NCBI GenBank assembly: GCA_905234645.1
Contig: CAJOIS010000018.1
Location: 1-64,000, forward strand
Origin: an uncultured Bacteroidales bacterium
Lineage (GTDB): Bacteria; Bacteroidota; Bacteroidia; Bacteroidales; F082
Length of the DNA stretch: 64,000 nucleotides
Direction: 5' to 3'
Part shown: positions 31,301 to 39,846 of the stretch, piece by piece
Position numbering within the stretch: position 1 is the first letter of the stretch
Layout: each line of letters begins with the position of its first letter
Position numbers and translations under genes: made by a program
The notes under the pieces: generated by a model
Seen by the model: the letters and a program-made list of their open reading frames with translations, nothing else
Databases searched by the model: none
What the model was told of the DNA's origin: nothing

Positions 31301-34300
31301 GGCGACTCTGCCTTTTACGGCTGTAATCAAGCTCATGGAGATATCGTGCTCCATAGAAATGTGAAAACGATTGGCGCGCACGCTTTTGATGGCTGCACCT
31401 CGCTCGATGGAAGCCTGACCATCCACGATCTTTCGGAGATGGAGACCATCGGCGCGGGAGCGTTCAAGAATTGCCAATTCTCCGGCCAGCTCTTCCTTCC
31501 CACTACGGTGTCCACCATTGGAGCCGAGGCGTTTGCGGGCAACGACGAAATCACAAGCATTTTGTATCTCGGCGAACTCAACAATGCCCAAAGCAACAGC
31601 TTCAATGGCATGGTCAATTCCATCCCGATCTACATCAATAATGAATATGTGGAACAATTGCCTCAGGCTGTGGGTTGGAACTATTTCTCCAATTATCAAT
31701 CGTATCACAACCTGCCTTATTCGCCGCATCACGCCTTGGGGCAATGGCTGGCTATTGAAGATAACCCGGTTGGAACCATCAATACCGAATGGAGTAGGAT
31801 TGTCACGCCCGCAAACGCAGGCTATATCGAAAGACAACGCGCGAGTTCGGTAGCGGGCTTAGAAGTGTACAATATGGTGATGGGTTGCAATTCGAGTGCT
31901 TCTCCTTCGCAGTCGAACCCCGTGACCATGGTGGCCATGCTTCCCATGATTGCCGACCCGATCAACTTGACCGTGTTGACCTTCGGCCTGCAGTCCAGCA
32001 GTATTTCTTGCCAACCTTTCGAAGTGGGTTATGTGCTGAATGACAATCCTTCCACATTTGTCGCTTATCGTACTTATGAGGCCACCGCCGAACGGCAGGA
32101 GATTGAGGTGGCTTACAATGGAGTCCCGCGCAATGCCCGTATGGCCTTCCGCTATAAGGTGACTTCGTCTGGCGCCAAGGGGACATCTTGGAGTGTGAGC
32201 ACCTTGTTCAATCTGGCCGTGAAGGTTTCGGCCACAGATCTGGCCGCTTACGGCTACGACGGCAATTCCATTACCTTTGAATGGTGGGCACAAGGTGGTG
32301 AGCAATGGGAGCTCCAACATAGGAGTTGGGTTGAAAGTGGTACCCTAACTGCCGACCAGAACCCGTTTACCACGGATGGGTGGGACTATACACTATGTTG
32401 GGTGAAAGTGCGTGCGGTGGGCCACGACAGTGAGAATGAACCCTATTATTCCGACTGGAGCGAGGAAATCAAGTTCTGGCCAGGTTGTGATGCCATGGAT
32501 TCTTACTCGGAAGACTTCGAAAACGCTACTGTAACCAACTGGACCAATACACTGCCTGACTGTTGGCTCAAACAAGGCTCGCTAAATCCATTTCCGCAGT
32601 CCCATTGTAATCATGCCAATACAGGAAATGGTTGTCTGGCAATGGGTGTTTATGACTATAGTATATGGTCCAGTACATGGCAGCCTCGATGGGATGACCA
32701 ATATTGTGTCTTGCCTGAGATAACGGCATTGAACCAGAAGAAGATGACTTTCTCGGCTAAATATCCTGCACATTACGACTTCTCGGGAGGGGGTGGCCTT
32801 CCTCATCCCGTCAATTCAGATGGCTATACGACGACCCTCAAAGTGGGTTATGTGACGGATTTGGACAACAGCCTTAATTTTGCTGAGACTTTTGTGCAGA
32901 TAGGTGAGATAGAACTGACAGAATATTATGAGGAATACAGCTTTAGGTTCTACAGTGCCCCTGCTGAGGGTGCCCGTATTTGCTTCTGTATGCCTGCCGT
33001 CGAAGGAAAAAACATCTATGCCATGATCGACGACCTCGTTGTGGAGGACATGGATGAGTGTGACCTGCCAGTCGAGAACTTCAGGGCCTATGGTCCTGGC
33101 TACACCACGGCGTATGTCAACTGGAACGATGTGGAAGGCGTGTCGCAGGTGGAGATTCAGTATTGGGCGGTTTGGGAATATTACCCTGTCAGCGAACCGT
33201 ACCAGCCTACAAGCATTATCGTGTCGAACACCCAGAAGCCCTTTAAGGTGACAGGATTGACGCCTGGCCAAAGCTATGAGTTCCGTGCTCGCCAGTATTG
33301 CAACAGTGGGTTGCAAGGTGAATGGACGGATCGTATGCCGATTCGTATGTGGTGCTATGGCGATCAACAATCCACGCCCTACGCCGAAGGCTTCAGCGAC
33401 AATGAAATACCTCCTTGTTGGACCCTCCGCGACGGGAGCGAAGGCAAAGTCGGAGCCGAGCAGAAGGCATTGCGCCTCCATCCAAATACGGGCGACTGTG
33501 GCGTTTACATGCCTAAGATGAGCAACCTTCCCAACATGAAACTATCGATGTATGCTACGAGAAGGGCGTTCTTGAATTCTGCTGTTCACGTCAGAATCTG
33601 TACCAATATCGACCATCCGGAGGGAAATACCATCGATCTGGTCACCATTGGTCAATTGGAAACGGCCCCTTATAATTTCACGAATACGACCTATGAAAAA
33701 TATGATATCCATTTCAGCACTTTCAATAACATCCCTGATGAAGGCTACATCGAGTTTTATTGTGAGAGTAACCCTTACCCAGATCAAAGCTTTACTGGTA
33801 CCTGCGATGTGATGATTGACGATATCTTGGTTTACGAGGAAGTGGCATCCAACAAGCATTTTGTGGGTGCCAGCACTGTCGATCCCACCGATTGGCATAT
33901 TGCCCAGAACTGGGATCCCGTGGGTGTGCCCACGGCCGTTGACAATGTCTATATCGACGACAACAACCAAGTGGTCATCAGCCAGCCTGCCGAAGCCAAT
34001 AACGTGGACTTCAACCCTCACAAGTCTTCCATCACCATCAAGGGCGACGGCCAGTTGAACTTCCAGTACGGTCATGACCGTCCGGGACAAGTTCACAACA
34101 AGAGGTACCTTACCCTTAAGCTCGAAAAAGAAATCCAAGCCTATACACCAGGCGAGCGAGACGGCTATTATCTGATTAATATCCCGTACTTCAAAAAAAC
34201 TCTTACGACAAAAGTAAATGATTATTTGCCATTGATGTCTGGTTCCACCGATTATGATCCTAATACCGATGCTTATTTGTTCAAGTTCTATCAGAATTTG

Positions 34301-35086
34301 GAGTGGATTAATCTTAAGTCGGAAGACCAAGCCTGGATTAGAGGTTGGAGCGATGGTATCTTGTTTGCACGTGCTGCCAACACCACTTTGCAATATAATG
34401 GTGTGGATGTGGCCTGCGGAGGCGAAAGACAGATGGTTGATTTGTCTTACATATATGGCAACTATCCGTTAATAGGTTGGAACCTCATCGGCAATCCTTA
34501 CTCATGCGATGCCTATGTCCTTGACATCCGTAGTAATTCGATTCCTTACTACCGCATGAATGCAACAGGTGACGCCATCATTCTGGCCCAGGAGGGGAGC
34601 CCTGTCGGCATTGCGGAAGGCTTCTTTGTGCTGGCTACACAACCTAACCAAACGGCTTATCTTAGAACTACGCCACCTGTTAACTTAGGACGCTCCATCG
34701 ACCTTGCGTTGAGTAAGAAGGATGAAGGCGATGCTTCAACAAATGCCACTCTCGACCGTGTTCGCATTAGGTTTGACGAAAGCGAGGCCTTTGAGCATTG
34801 CAACATCATAACCAACCCCAACCGCCTCTACATCCCGAGCGATAACAAGCAACTCGCTGTTGCCAAAGCAGGTGCGACGGGTGAGCTGCCGCTCAACCTC
34901 GAGGTGGCGGCCGATGGCACTTACACCATTGTCATGGAAACAGGCAATCCTAACACGTCATACCTCCACCTCATAGACAGTCTCACGGGTGCCGACATCG
35001 ACTTGTTGCAAACGCCTGAATATACATTCAGTGCCAAGGCGGGTGACAATGCCAACCGCTTCAAGGTGGTGTTCTCAAGATTTTGA
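28316..35086 (+). CDS. giant BspA-like leucine-rich-repeat protein, start codon damaged, no T9SS tail seen
   Basis: About 2257 residues from the first Lys of its signal peptide (KKKHLLFTLLLALVVPLAANAQ). No ATG precedes it: the sequence is AT followed by eight A, as if the G of ATG were lost. The nearest alternative start is a GTG at 28355, which would cut the signal. Three blocks of LRR_5/BspA repeats follow (about 50-350, 375-660, 800-1110), with units such as LTIPNSVTSLGQEAFYNCSG. Then come a jelly-roll domain, an FN3 module (YGYDGNSITFEWWAQGGEQW), two DFENATV/GFSDNEIPPCW-type cleaved-adhesin domains, and the GYYLINIPYF and GWNLIGNPYSCDAY modules shared with the FN3 giant. Against that paralogue it ends just before the T9SS domain (NANRFKVVFSRF). 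BspA proteins bind host matrix or other bacteria. Confidence 0.85.
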   Translation, partial: KKKHLLFTLLLALVVPLAANAQTGVQIGDLMYTFSGSNATVTGHKDGNGATGTLTIPSTVTSGGTTYTVRNIADNAFLNYTGLTGSLVIPNTVTVIGRNAFAGCTGFNGTLTLSNQLEIIRTQAFRDCSGFIGALTIPNSVTNFQGSNHFYGCSGFTSLTLGTGVSSLPEGMFYGCSGLTGNLVIPNNVTIINNSVFSGCSGLNGTLTLSNNLTSIGQSAFRACTNLTGDLTIPNSVTSLGQEAFYNCSGFNGTLTLSNQLITISVGAFLGCSGFTGELVIPNSVQTIGNNAFVGCGSFTGLTIGSSVTSLGSTTFASCTGLTHIIALPATPPTPGNNNTFGNVPTSIPVYVPRGCASAYQAATGWSRFTNILEVNYDFSAVAPTGQTLYYIITDATNHYVTVTHPNANGAYPWDGFTKPTGDLTIPSTVEHESVTYTVKAVGDGAFNGCAGINGLVLPNTLESIGWNGFRLCTGTTGTLTLPSSLTFIDGYAFGSCGFTGTLTIPSSITSISQNAFQFCESFTALELPNSIETIGPQAFQHCTGLTSLTLPNSLTTIGASAFFECTGLTGELIIPNSVTTIGASAFYHCTGFTGDLLIPNSVTSIGTYAFYDCTGFNRSLIFPARPERNLHIGNDAFHYCLNIVEIIMCGETPPTPVGTDDNVDALAGLSDDVLLYFPTVGWNLYRQSKYFAAIPNTDLNHRWRTLYDFKREYNGNTYYYNVKTRASNLSHYYPNNFAQGQMTELPSGHQFRNYWKVYLTCPGTQLNPYGGFEKPHGQIDIEEFFTDQTITLPGGNGHLTQHPCILTKVDDKAFYGCDELTGSLFFNNFPYYTYTYFEGIGADAFNGCTGLTELIFIMPGKCNYNIGARAFYGCTGLTGDLLLAGGINSIGDYAFYGCTSLDGLFRVGISGGSGTFGIKEIGVSAFENCNFTGGSSLNHVNAIHESAFKNSGFDGTLRIYGYDSGSNDQIIENGAFMNCRFSSINISEVPHTIIGDSAFYGCNQAHGDIVLHRNVKTIGAHAFDGCTSLDGSLTIHDLSEMETIGAGAFKNCQFSGQLFLPTTVSTIGAEAFAGNDEITSILYLGELNNAQSNSFNGMVNSIPIYINNEYVEQLPQAVGWNYFSNYQSYHNLPYSPHHALGQWLAIEDNPVGTINTEWSRIVTPANAGYIERQRASSVAGLEVYNMVMGCNSSASPSQSNPVTMVAMLPMIADPINLTVLTFGLQSSSISCQPFEVGYVLNDNPSTFVAYRTYEATAERQEIEVAYNGVPRNARMAFRYKVTSSGAKGTSWSVSTLFNLAVKVSATDLAAYGYDGNSITFEWWAQGGEQWELQHRSWVESGTLTADQNPFTTDGWDYTLCWVKVRAVGHDSENEPYYSDWSEEIKFWPGCDAMDSYSEDFENATVTNWTNTLPDCWLKQGSLNPFPQSHCNHANTGNGCLAMGVYDYSIWSSTWQPRWDDQYCVLPEITALNQKKMTFSAKYPAHYDFSGGGGLPHPVNSDGYTTTLKVGYVTDLDNSLNFAETFVQIGEIELTEYYEEYSFRFYSAPAEGARICFCMPAVEGKNIYAMIDDLVVEDMDECDLPVENFRAYGPGYTTAYVNWNDVEGVSQVEIQYWAVWEYYPVSEPYQPTSIIVSNTQKPFKVTGLTPGQSYEFRARQYCNSGLQGEWTDRMPIRMWCYGDQQSTPYAEGFSDNEIPPCWTLRDGSEGKVGAEQKALRLHPNTGDCGVYMPKMSNLPNMKLSMYATRRAFLNSAVHVRICTNIDHPEGNTIDLVTIGQLETAPYNFTNTTYEKYDIHFSTFNNIPDEGYIEFYCESNPYPDQSFTGTCDVMIDDILVYEEVASNKHFVGASTVDPTDWHIAQNWDPVGVPTAVDNVYIDDNNQVVISQPAEANNVDFNPHKSSITIKGDGQLNFQYGHDRPGQVHNKRYLTLKLEKEIQAYTPGERDGYYLINIPYFKKTLTTKVNDYLPLMSGSTDYDPNTDAYLFKFYQNLEWINLKSEDQAWIRGWSDGILFARAANTTLQYNGVDVACGGERQMVDLSYIYGNYPLIGWNLIGNPYSCDAYVLDIRSNSIPYYRMNATGDAIILAQEGSPVGIAEGFFVLATQPNQTAYLRTTPPVNLGRSIDLALSKKDEGDASTNATLDRVRIRFDESEAFEHCNIITNPNRLYIPSDNKQLAVAKAGATGELPLNLEVAADGTYTIVMETGNPNTSYLHLIDSLTGADIDLLQTPEYTFSAKAGDNANRFKVVFSRF

Positions 35087-35169
35087 TGTTTTATTTAAAA
35101 AAACAGAGATTGTTCCAAATTTTGTTTATTTTCGCAATGTTAATCACTAACGAATTGTTTTAAGATATC

Positions 35170-35754
35170 ATGAAAAGAGTATTAATAACCATAGCAATCC
35201 TTTTAGGAATAACTTTAGGGGCTTTTGCCCAGAATGGTACTCGTGAAGGCAGCATGACGTATGCGCCGATAGTATTGCCACCCCATGGTGATCAGGAAGA
35301 CCAGGATGCCTCCTTTGTGGTAGTCCTTGCTTTGTTCCAAGGCTGGAACTGGTGGTCTCCCACAGCGCGGGTTACGGCTGCGCAAATCCGTTCCATCCTT
35401 GACACCAATCTGCAAGAGTTCAAGACGAAAACGGGCGATGTCGCCACGGATGCCGTCCTCATGCCAGGACAGATGTACAAGATTAAAGTCAACAATACAC
35501 TCTATAGCGAAAGGTTGGCAGGCCTTCCTTCAGAAGCCAGCGTCAGCATCGGGGCTGGTCAGAACTGGATTGGCTTCACGGACGTGGCAACTACTGGTAT
35601 AAGCGCTACGCTCGCTACGTATGGTATTACACCCAATAATGGCGACAAGATCCTCTCGCAAGACCAAGGCTTCGCCGTCTACAATGGCACGAGTTGGGAG
35701 GGTACGCTCACGAACCTTGTGCCTGGTAAGGGATACGTCTACATTAGGTACTGA
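35170..35754 (+). CDS. small secreted protein with two GWNWW/NWIGF modules
   Basis: A 194-residue protein with a signal peptide (MKRVLITIAILLGITLGAFA). The mature part is an imperfect duplication: FQGWNWWSPTARVTAAQIRS, then MPGQMYKIKV, pairs with AGQNWIGFTDVATTGISATL, then VPGKGYVYI. Between them lies a DKILSQDQGFAVYNGTSWEG strand pattern. The same unit occurs as a C-terminal module in many Bacteroidales BspA-type and surface proteins; here it is a stand-alone protein. It starts 83 bases after the BspA-like giant, and a weak box (TATTTTCG, 35127) lies between. A shared role with the giant is likely. No T9SS domain or lipobox, so it is presumably periplasmic or partner-bound. A hairpin terminator follows. 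Confidence 0.7.
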   Translation: MKRVLITIAILLGITLGAFAQNGTREGSMTYAPIVLPPHGDQEDQDASFVVVLALFQGWNWWSPTARVTAAQIRSILDTNLQEFKTKTGDVATDAVLMPGQMYKIKVNNTLYSERLAGLPSEASVSIGAGQNWIGFTDVATTGISATLATYGITPNNGDKILSQDQGFAVYNGTSWEGTLTNLVPGKGYVYIRY

Positions 35755-35787
35755 CCTGAGAGTCTTCACTGACTACATTTCATGGAA

Positions 35788-35810
35788 CGAGGGCGGCTGT
35801 GCCGCCCTCG
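35788..35810 (+). terminator. hairpin after the GWNWW protein
   Basis: CGAGGGCGGC, loop TGT, GCCGCCCTCG: ten perfect pairs, followed by ATTTATTTAT. Confidence 0.7.
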
Positions 35811-35850
35811 ATTTATTTATGCTTTTTCGCTCCGTGTCCCATTTATTGTC

Positions 35851-35858
35851 TATCTTTG
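35851..35858 (+). promoter_or_regulatory. promoter -7 box of the M28 peptidase gene
   Basis: TATCTTTG, 31 bases before the ATG at 35890. Confidence 0.6.
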
Positions 35859-35889
35859 CGACAATAAATCATTTGTAACACACAACAAC

Positions 35890-37419
35890 ATGAAAAAGAT
35901 TTGTACATTATTGTTTGCTTTGGCGTTGTCGTCGATGATGATGGCCAAAGACTTTGTGAGGATTTCTTACTCAAGCCGCTCGGAGCTGGAAAAGGCCTTC
36001 AACGACCCTAACCTGACCGTGCATTACTACACCAATTCCGAGGTGTTTGCCACCGCCGAACGCTTTGACGGCAACATGATGGTGCTCATCGACCATCAGG
36101 CCTTCGAAGGCAATGAGGTCTATACCTTGGTGTATTGCCCTCAGGCCGAACAGCAGGCTTATCTCCAGGATAAGGATGCCTTGCTGCAGACCGAGAATTA
36201 CGTCATCCTTAAGGGCAGTGCGTTGCCCTACAAGAACGACGGCGCGGTGGCCATCTTCAACAAGGCGGCCCAGCTGCCTCGCCACACCCGCGACTTCCCG
36301 GTGGTGACCGAGGAGGACCCCGCCATCCGCGAGATGCTTAACCAGGTGGACCCCACCCAGTTGGAAGCCAACGTCCAGCACTTGCAGGATTATGGCAGCC
36401 GCTTGTGGAGCTCCGATGGCGCCTATGCCGCCTCCGATTGGATTGCCAGCCAGATGCAAGCCATGGGCTTAGAAGTGGAACAGCAGCCCTTTGAACTGAA
36501 TATTGGCTTCGACTTGGGCGACCCCGCCCCGAATGTCATCGGCATCCAGCGTGGCACACTCTATCCCGATGTCTATGTGGTCACCGGCAGCCATTTCGAC
36601 TCGTTCTCCTACGAAGCCCTGTTGGGCATGGGCGATGCTCCGGGTGCCGACGACAACGCTACGGGTGTGTCGACCGTCCTGGAGAGCGCACGCATCCTCA
36701 CACAGTATGAGTTTGAATACAGCATCGTCTACTGCACCTTCGGCACCGAGGAACTCGGCCTCTATGGCAGCGAAGCCTATGCCGCACGTTGCCAAGAGCA
36801 AGGCATGCAGATCATCGGCTACTTCAACAACGACATGAATGGCTACCTCCGCGATGGCGACCCCATCCATATCGACTGCATTTATCCCGACGCAGTGGAA
36901 CCCATCGGGGCCTTCTACAATACGATCGGTGCTGTCTATTATCCCGAAATCCCCATCCGCCATGTCACTTTCAGCGAGGGCGACAGCGACCACACCTCGT
37001 TCTGCAACCACGGCTATCTGGGCATCTTCCCCTTTGAGGACTATGAGAACTACAGCCCTAACATCCACACGCCCAACGACTTGATCGGTCCTAGCGTCAA
37101 TAACTTCGAGAATGTGCAGCGTTTCTGCCAGATGAACATCGCCTGCCTCGCCGAATGTGCCCGTCTTCACAAGGATGCCGTCGACGAAATGGAGTCGAAG
37201 GTGATGGTGTATCCCAATCCCGTTGCCAATCAGCTCAACATCGTTGCCGAGGGCATGCAGCGCATCTCGGTCTACAACGTGATGGGTCAGCTGGTGGAGA
37301 CAAGAAACGTGGACGGCGACAGTTATGTGCTCTCCGTTGAGGACTATGCCGCTGGACATTACACGATACAAGTCGTTACTATCGACGGCGTTGCCACCAA
37401 GAGCGTCGTCGTGAAGTAA
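35890..37419 (+). CDS. secreted M28-family metallopeptidase with T9SS sorting domain
   Basis: A 509-residue protein with a signal peptide (MKKICTLLFALALSSMMMA), an N-terminal prodomain-like region (to about 150) and an M28 catalytic domain. Zinc ligands and catalytic residues are visible: His235 in TGSHFDS, Asp254 in GADDNATG, the Glu pair in GTEELGL (about 285-290), Asp in FNNDMNG and His in DSDHTSF (about 360). The C-terminal 80 residues (KVMVYPNPVANQLNIVAE, then ISVYNVMGQLVE, AAGHYTIQVV and VVVK) are a T9SS type A signal. It is probably an aminopeptidase attached to the cell surface. The ATG at 35890 is supported by the signal peptide and a TATCTTTG box. The PorE-like gene follows after 33 bases. 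Confidence 0.93.
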   Translation: MKKICTLLFALALSSMMMAKDFVRISYSSRSELEKAFNDPNLTVHYYTNSEVFATAERFDGNMMVLIDHQAFEGNEVYTLVYCPQAEQQAYLQDKDALLQTENYVILKGSALPYKNDGAVAIFNKAAQLPRHTRDFPVVTEEDPAIREMLNQVDPTQLEANVQHLQDYGSRLWSSDGAYAASDWIASQMQAMGLEVEQQPFELNIGFDLGDPAPNVIGIQRGTLYPDVYVVTGSHFDSFSYEALLGMGDAPGADDNATGVSTVLESARILTQYEFEYSIVYCTFGTEELGLYGSEAYAARCQEQGMQIIGYFNNDMNGYLRDGDPIHIDCIYPDAVEPIGAFYNTIGAVYYPEIPIRHVTFSEGDSDHTSFCNHGYLGIFPFEDYENYSPNIHTPNDLIGPSVNNFENVQRFCQMNIACLAECARLHKDAVDEMESKVMVYPNPVANQLNIVAEGMQRISVYNVMGQLVETRNVDGDSYVLSVEDYAAGHYTIQVVTIDGVATKSVVVK

Positions 37420-37452
37420 CTCGGCATTATTATTGCTGTCAGACGATAGAAT

Positions 37453-39105
37453 ATGAAGAAAGCCTTGCTCATAGGACTGATCCTGCTGTTGGCTGTTGGA
37501 GGTTTTGCCCAACATCCCAAGAAGGCCGTGAAAGCCTATGAGGAAGCCGAAGCCGCTTTCTTGAGGCGCGACTACAAGAAGGCACAGCAGCAGGTGCTGA
37601 AGGCCGTGGTTGAAGACCCCAACTATGCCGAGGCCTGGCTGTTGGAAGGTGAGATTGGCATGGAGACAAAGGACGACGACTTGGCCATCTTGGGCTATGA
37701 AAAAGCCTTGGCGACCGATTCCATGCTGTTTCCTCCTGCCGCCATCACCTTGGCAAGGCTCTATGACAAGAAAAGCTCATACAAGAGGGAAAGGGTCTTG
37801 CTGCAATGGTATCAGTCAAGGGCAGAAGGCCATGCCGCCAACGACGCCGTGGTTGCCGAGATGCTTCAACAAGCCACGTTCCGCGATGAGGTGCTTAGCC
37901 ATCCCGTCGCCTTTGAGCCAGAGAGCCTTGGAGCATTGGTGAATACAGGTGCCGACGAATACGTCAACATGCTTTCCTTTGACGGCAGCCAGCTGCTGTT
38001 TACACGCAAGATGACGGTGGGCAACGGCTATCAGAAGGAGTTCCTGTATACCACCCAATGGGATGGAGCGCGATGGACAGAACCGCAACAGCTTGCCTTT
38101 GCCGACTTCCCCGAGGACGTCGACCCTGGTGCGGCCTTCATCTCCGCCGACGGAAAGAAACTCTATCTGACGGGCTGTGGATGGTCGCGCGACAGCAGCT
38201 GTGACCTCTACGTCTCGGAATGGCACGATGGCATCTGGTCGATGCCCCGAAAGCTGAAAGGCAGCGTCAACACCAACAGCTGGGAGTCACAGCCTTGTGT
38301 GAGCGGTGATGGACGAGAGTTGTATTTCGTCTCGCGCCGCAATGGCAACGCCGACATCTATCGTAGCTTCCGCAATGCCGACGGCACATGGGGCGAGCCG
38401 CAGAACCTTGGCGCACCCGTCAACACCAAAGGCACCGAGATGGCGCCATTCATCCATCCCGACGGGCATACGCTCTATTTCTCTTCCGACAAGCACATCG
38501 GCATGGGCGGCTTCGACTTGTTCATGAGCCGCAGGGGAGAGGATGGACAGTGGCAAGAGCCTGTCAATCTGGGTTTCCCCATCAACACGCAAGGCGACGA
38601 GATCAACTTCTTTGTGGCTGCCGATGGCAAGACGGCCTTTGTCTCATCACAGCGTGAAGGTGGACGGGGCGGCTACGACATCTATACCTTTGAGTTGCCC
38701 GAGGACATCCGTTCCGACTCAGCCAATTACTTGGCGACGGTGGATGTGGTGGAACTCGCGCCTGGTGACGCTGTGGTACTGCAAAACATCCAGTTTGAAT
38801 ACAACAGCTCGGCTTTGACCGAGGATTCCCAACCGGGCATATTGATGCTCGCAGATTTCCTGAAGCGCAATCCCGACTTGAAGGTCGAGCTTGCAGGTCA
38901 TACCGACAATGTGGGCAGCGAGAGCTACAACAAGAAACTCTCCGCCGATCGTGCCGAAGTGGTACGCCAAGCCTTGGTTGGCAATGGCATAGACGAAACG
39001 AGACTGACGGCAAAAGGCTACGGCTCCACCAAGCCATTGGCACCCAACGACAGCGAGGAACATCGTGCCTTGAACCGCCGTACTGAAATGATAATAATGG
39101 ATTAA
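37453..39105 (+). CDS. PorE-like TPR/PD40/OmpA-domain protein
   Basis: A 550-residue periplasmic protein: signal peptide (MKKALLIGLILLLAVGGFAQ), TPR helices (about 25-110), and a beta-propeller of PD40/WD40-like blades (about 165-400), e.g. ADGKKLYLTG, GDGRELYFVSRRNG, PDGHTLYFSSDK and ADGKTAFVSSQ. The C-terminal OmpA domain (about 440-550) has the peptidoglycan-binding motif AGHTDNVGSESYNKKLSADR and GYGSTKPL. The order TPR-propeller-OmpA matches PorE, a T9SS accessory protein of Porphyromonas, but the carboxypeptidase-regulatory domain and lipobox of PorE are missing. It may tie the secretion system or surface proteins to the cell wall. It follows the T9SS-dependent peptidase closely and ends 12 bases before the SGNH lipoprotein gene. 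Confidence 0.82.
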   Translation: MKKALLIGLILLLAVGGFAQHPKKAVKAYEEAEAAFLRRDYKKAQQQVLKAVVEDPNYAEAWLLEGEIGMETKDDDLAILGYEKALATDSMLFPPAAITLARLYDKKSSYKRERVLLQWYQSRAEGHAANDAVVAEMLQQATFRDEVLSHPVAFEPESLGALVNTGADEYVNMLSFDGSQLLFTRKMTVGNGYQKEFLYTTQWDGARWTEPQQLAFADFPEDVDPGAAFISADGKKLYLTGCGWSRDSSCDLYVSEWHDGIWSMPRKLKGSVNTNSWESQPCVSGDGRELYFVSRRNGNADIYRSFRNADGTWGEPQNLGAPVNTKGTEMAPFIHPDGHTLYFSSDKHIGMGGFDLFMSRRGEDGQWQEPVNLGFPINTQGDEINFFVAADGKTAFVSSQREGGRGGYDIYTFELPEDIRSDSANYLATVDVVELAPGDAVVLQNIQFEYNSSALTEDSQPGILMLADFLKRNPDLKVELAGHTDNVGSESYNKKLSADRAEVVRQALVGNGIDETRLTAKGYGSTKPLAPNDSEEHRALNRRTEMIIMD

Positions 39106-39117
39106 AAATACTTGAAA

Positions 39118-39846
39118 ATGAAACGATTACTCCCTATTCTGGCCTTGGCCGTTTTGATGTCGGCCTGCATTGACCCTAATGACCCTACCGAGCCTACTGT
39201 TTCGAAATTCTCGATTTTAGGCGACAGCTACTCTTCCTTCGAAGGCTATGTGGATCCCGAAACCAACGATGTTTGGGAACATTATGAAACTATTGGCGTC
39301 ACGAGTGTAGAGCAGATGTGGTGGCATCAGGTTGCCACGCAGATGGGTTGGACTGTAGAGAAGAACAACTCGTTTTCGGGTTCTTTGATCTGCAACTACG
39401 CCGACTTCGAAGGCGGTAGTTATTATACGCGCCATTCCTTCATTCGTCGTATGGACGACCTGGGCAATCCGGATGTGATCTTTATCTTGGGCGGCACCAA
39501 CGACGTGTGGAAAGACGCTCCTTTTGGCGACTTCATTTATGCTGATTGGACCGAAGAGCAGCTCTGCTGTTTCCGCCCCGCCATGGCTTATATGCTTGAC
39601 AACGTGAAACGTCTTCATCCCGATGCCCATATCTATTTCCTTCTTGAGACAGGTCCTTGCCCTGGTGGCATCACGGAGGAGACACGGCAGAATCTCGTTG
39701 AGTCAGCGCACCGTATCGCCAACCATTATAGTATTGAGTGTATCGATTTGACCATCCACAAGGACTGGTGGCATCCCGACGTACAAGGGCAGAAAGACAT
39801 CGCCAGTCAGGTGCTGGAAGTGCTTGAGGCCGATTTCAATGTCTGA
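39118..39846 (+). CDS. SGNH/GDSL-family lipoprotein hydrolase
   Basis: A 242-residue lipoprotein: signal MKRLLPILALAVLMSAC with Cys17 as lipid anchor. The hydrolase domain has block I ILGDSYSS (nucleophile Ser37), block III GGTND (about 123-127) and the block V-type DWWHPDVQGQ (about 220-229) with Asp and His. Such enzymes act as esterases on acyl groups of polysaccharides or lipids; the substrate is unknown. It starts 12 bases after the PorE-like gene, and its end overlaps the convergent rhomboid gene by 11 bases. I chose the ATG at 39118 over a TTG two codons earlier. Confidence 0.85.
   Translation: MKRLLPILALAVLMSACIDPNDPTEPTVSKFSILGDSYSSFEGYVDPETNDVWEHYETIGVTSVEQMWWHQVATQMGWTVEKNNSFSGSLICNYADFEGGSYYTRHSFIRRMDDLGNPDVIFILGGTNDVWKDAPFGDFIYADWTEEQLCCFRPAMAYMLDNVKRLHPDAHIYFLLETGPCPGGITEETRQNLVESAHRIANHYSIECIDLTIHKDWWHPDVQGQKDIASQVLEVLEADFNV

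Noticed and set aside
30497-31837. 446-codon minus-strand frame opposite the BspA-like giant
   Set aside because: Arises from the repeated LRR codons on the plus strand; no signal or motif.
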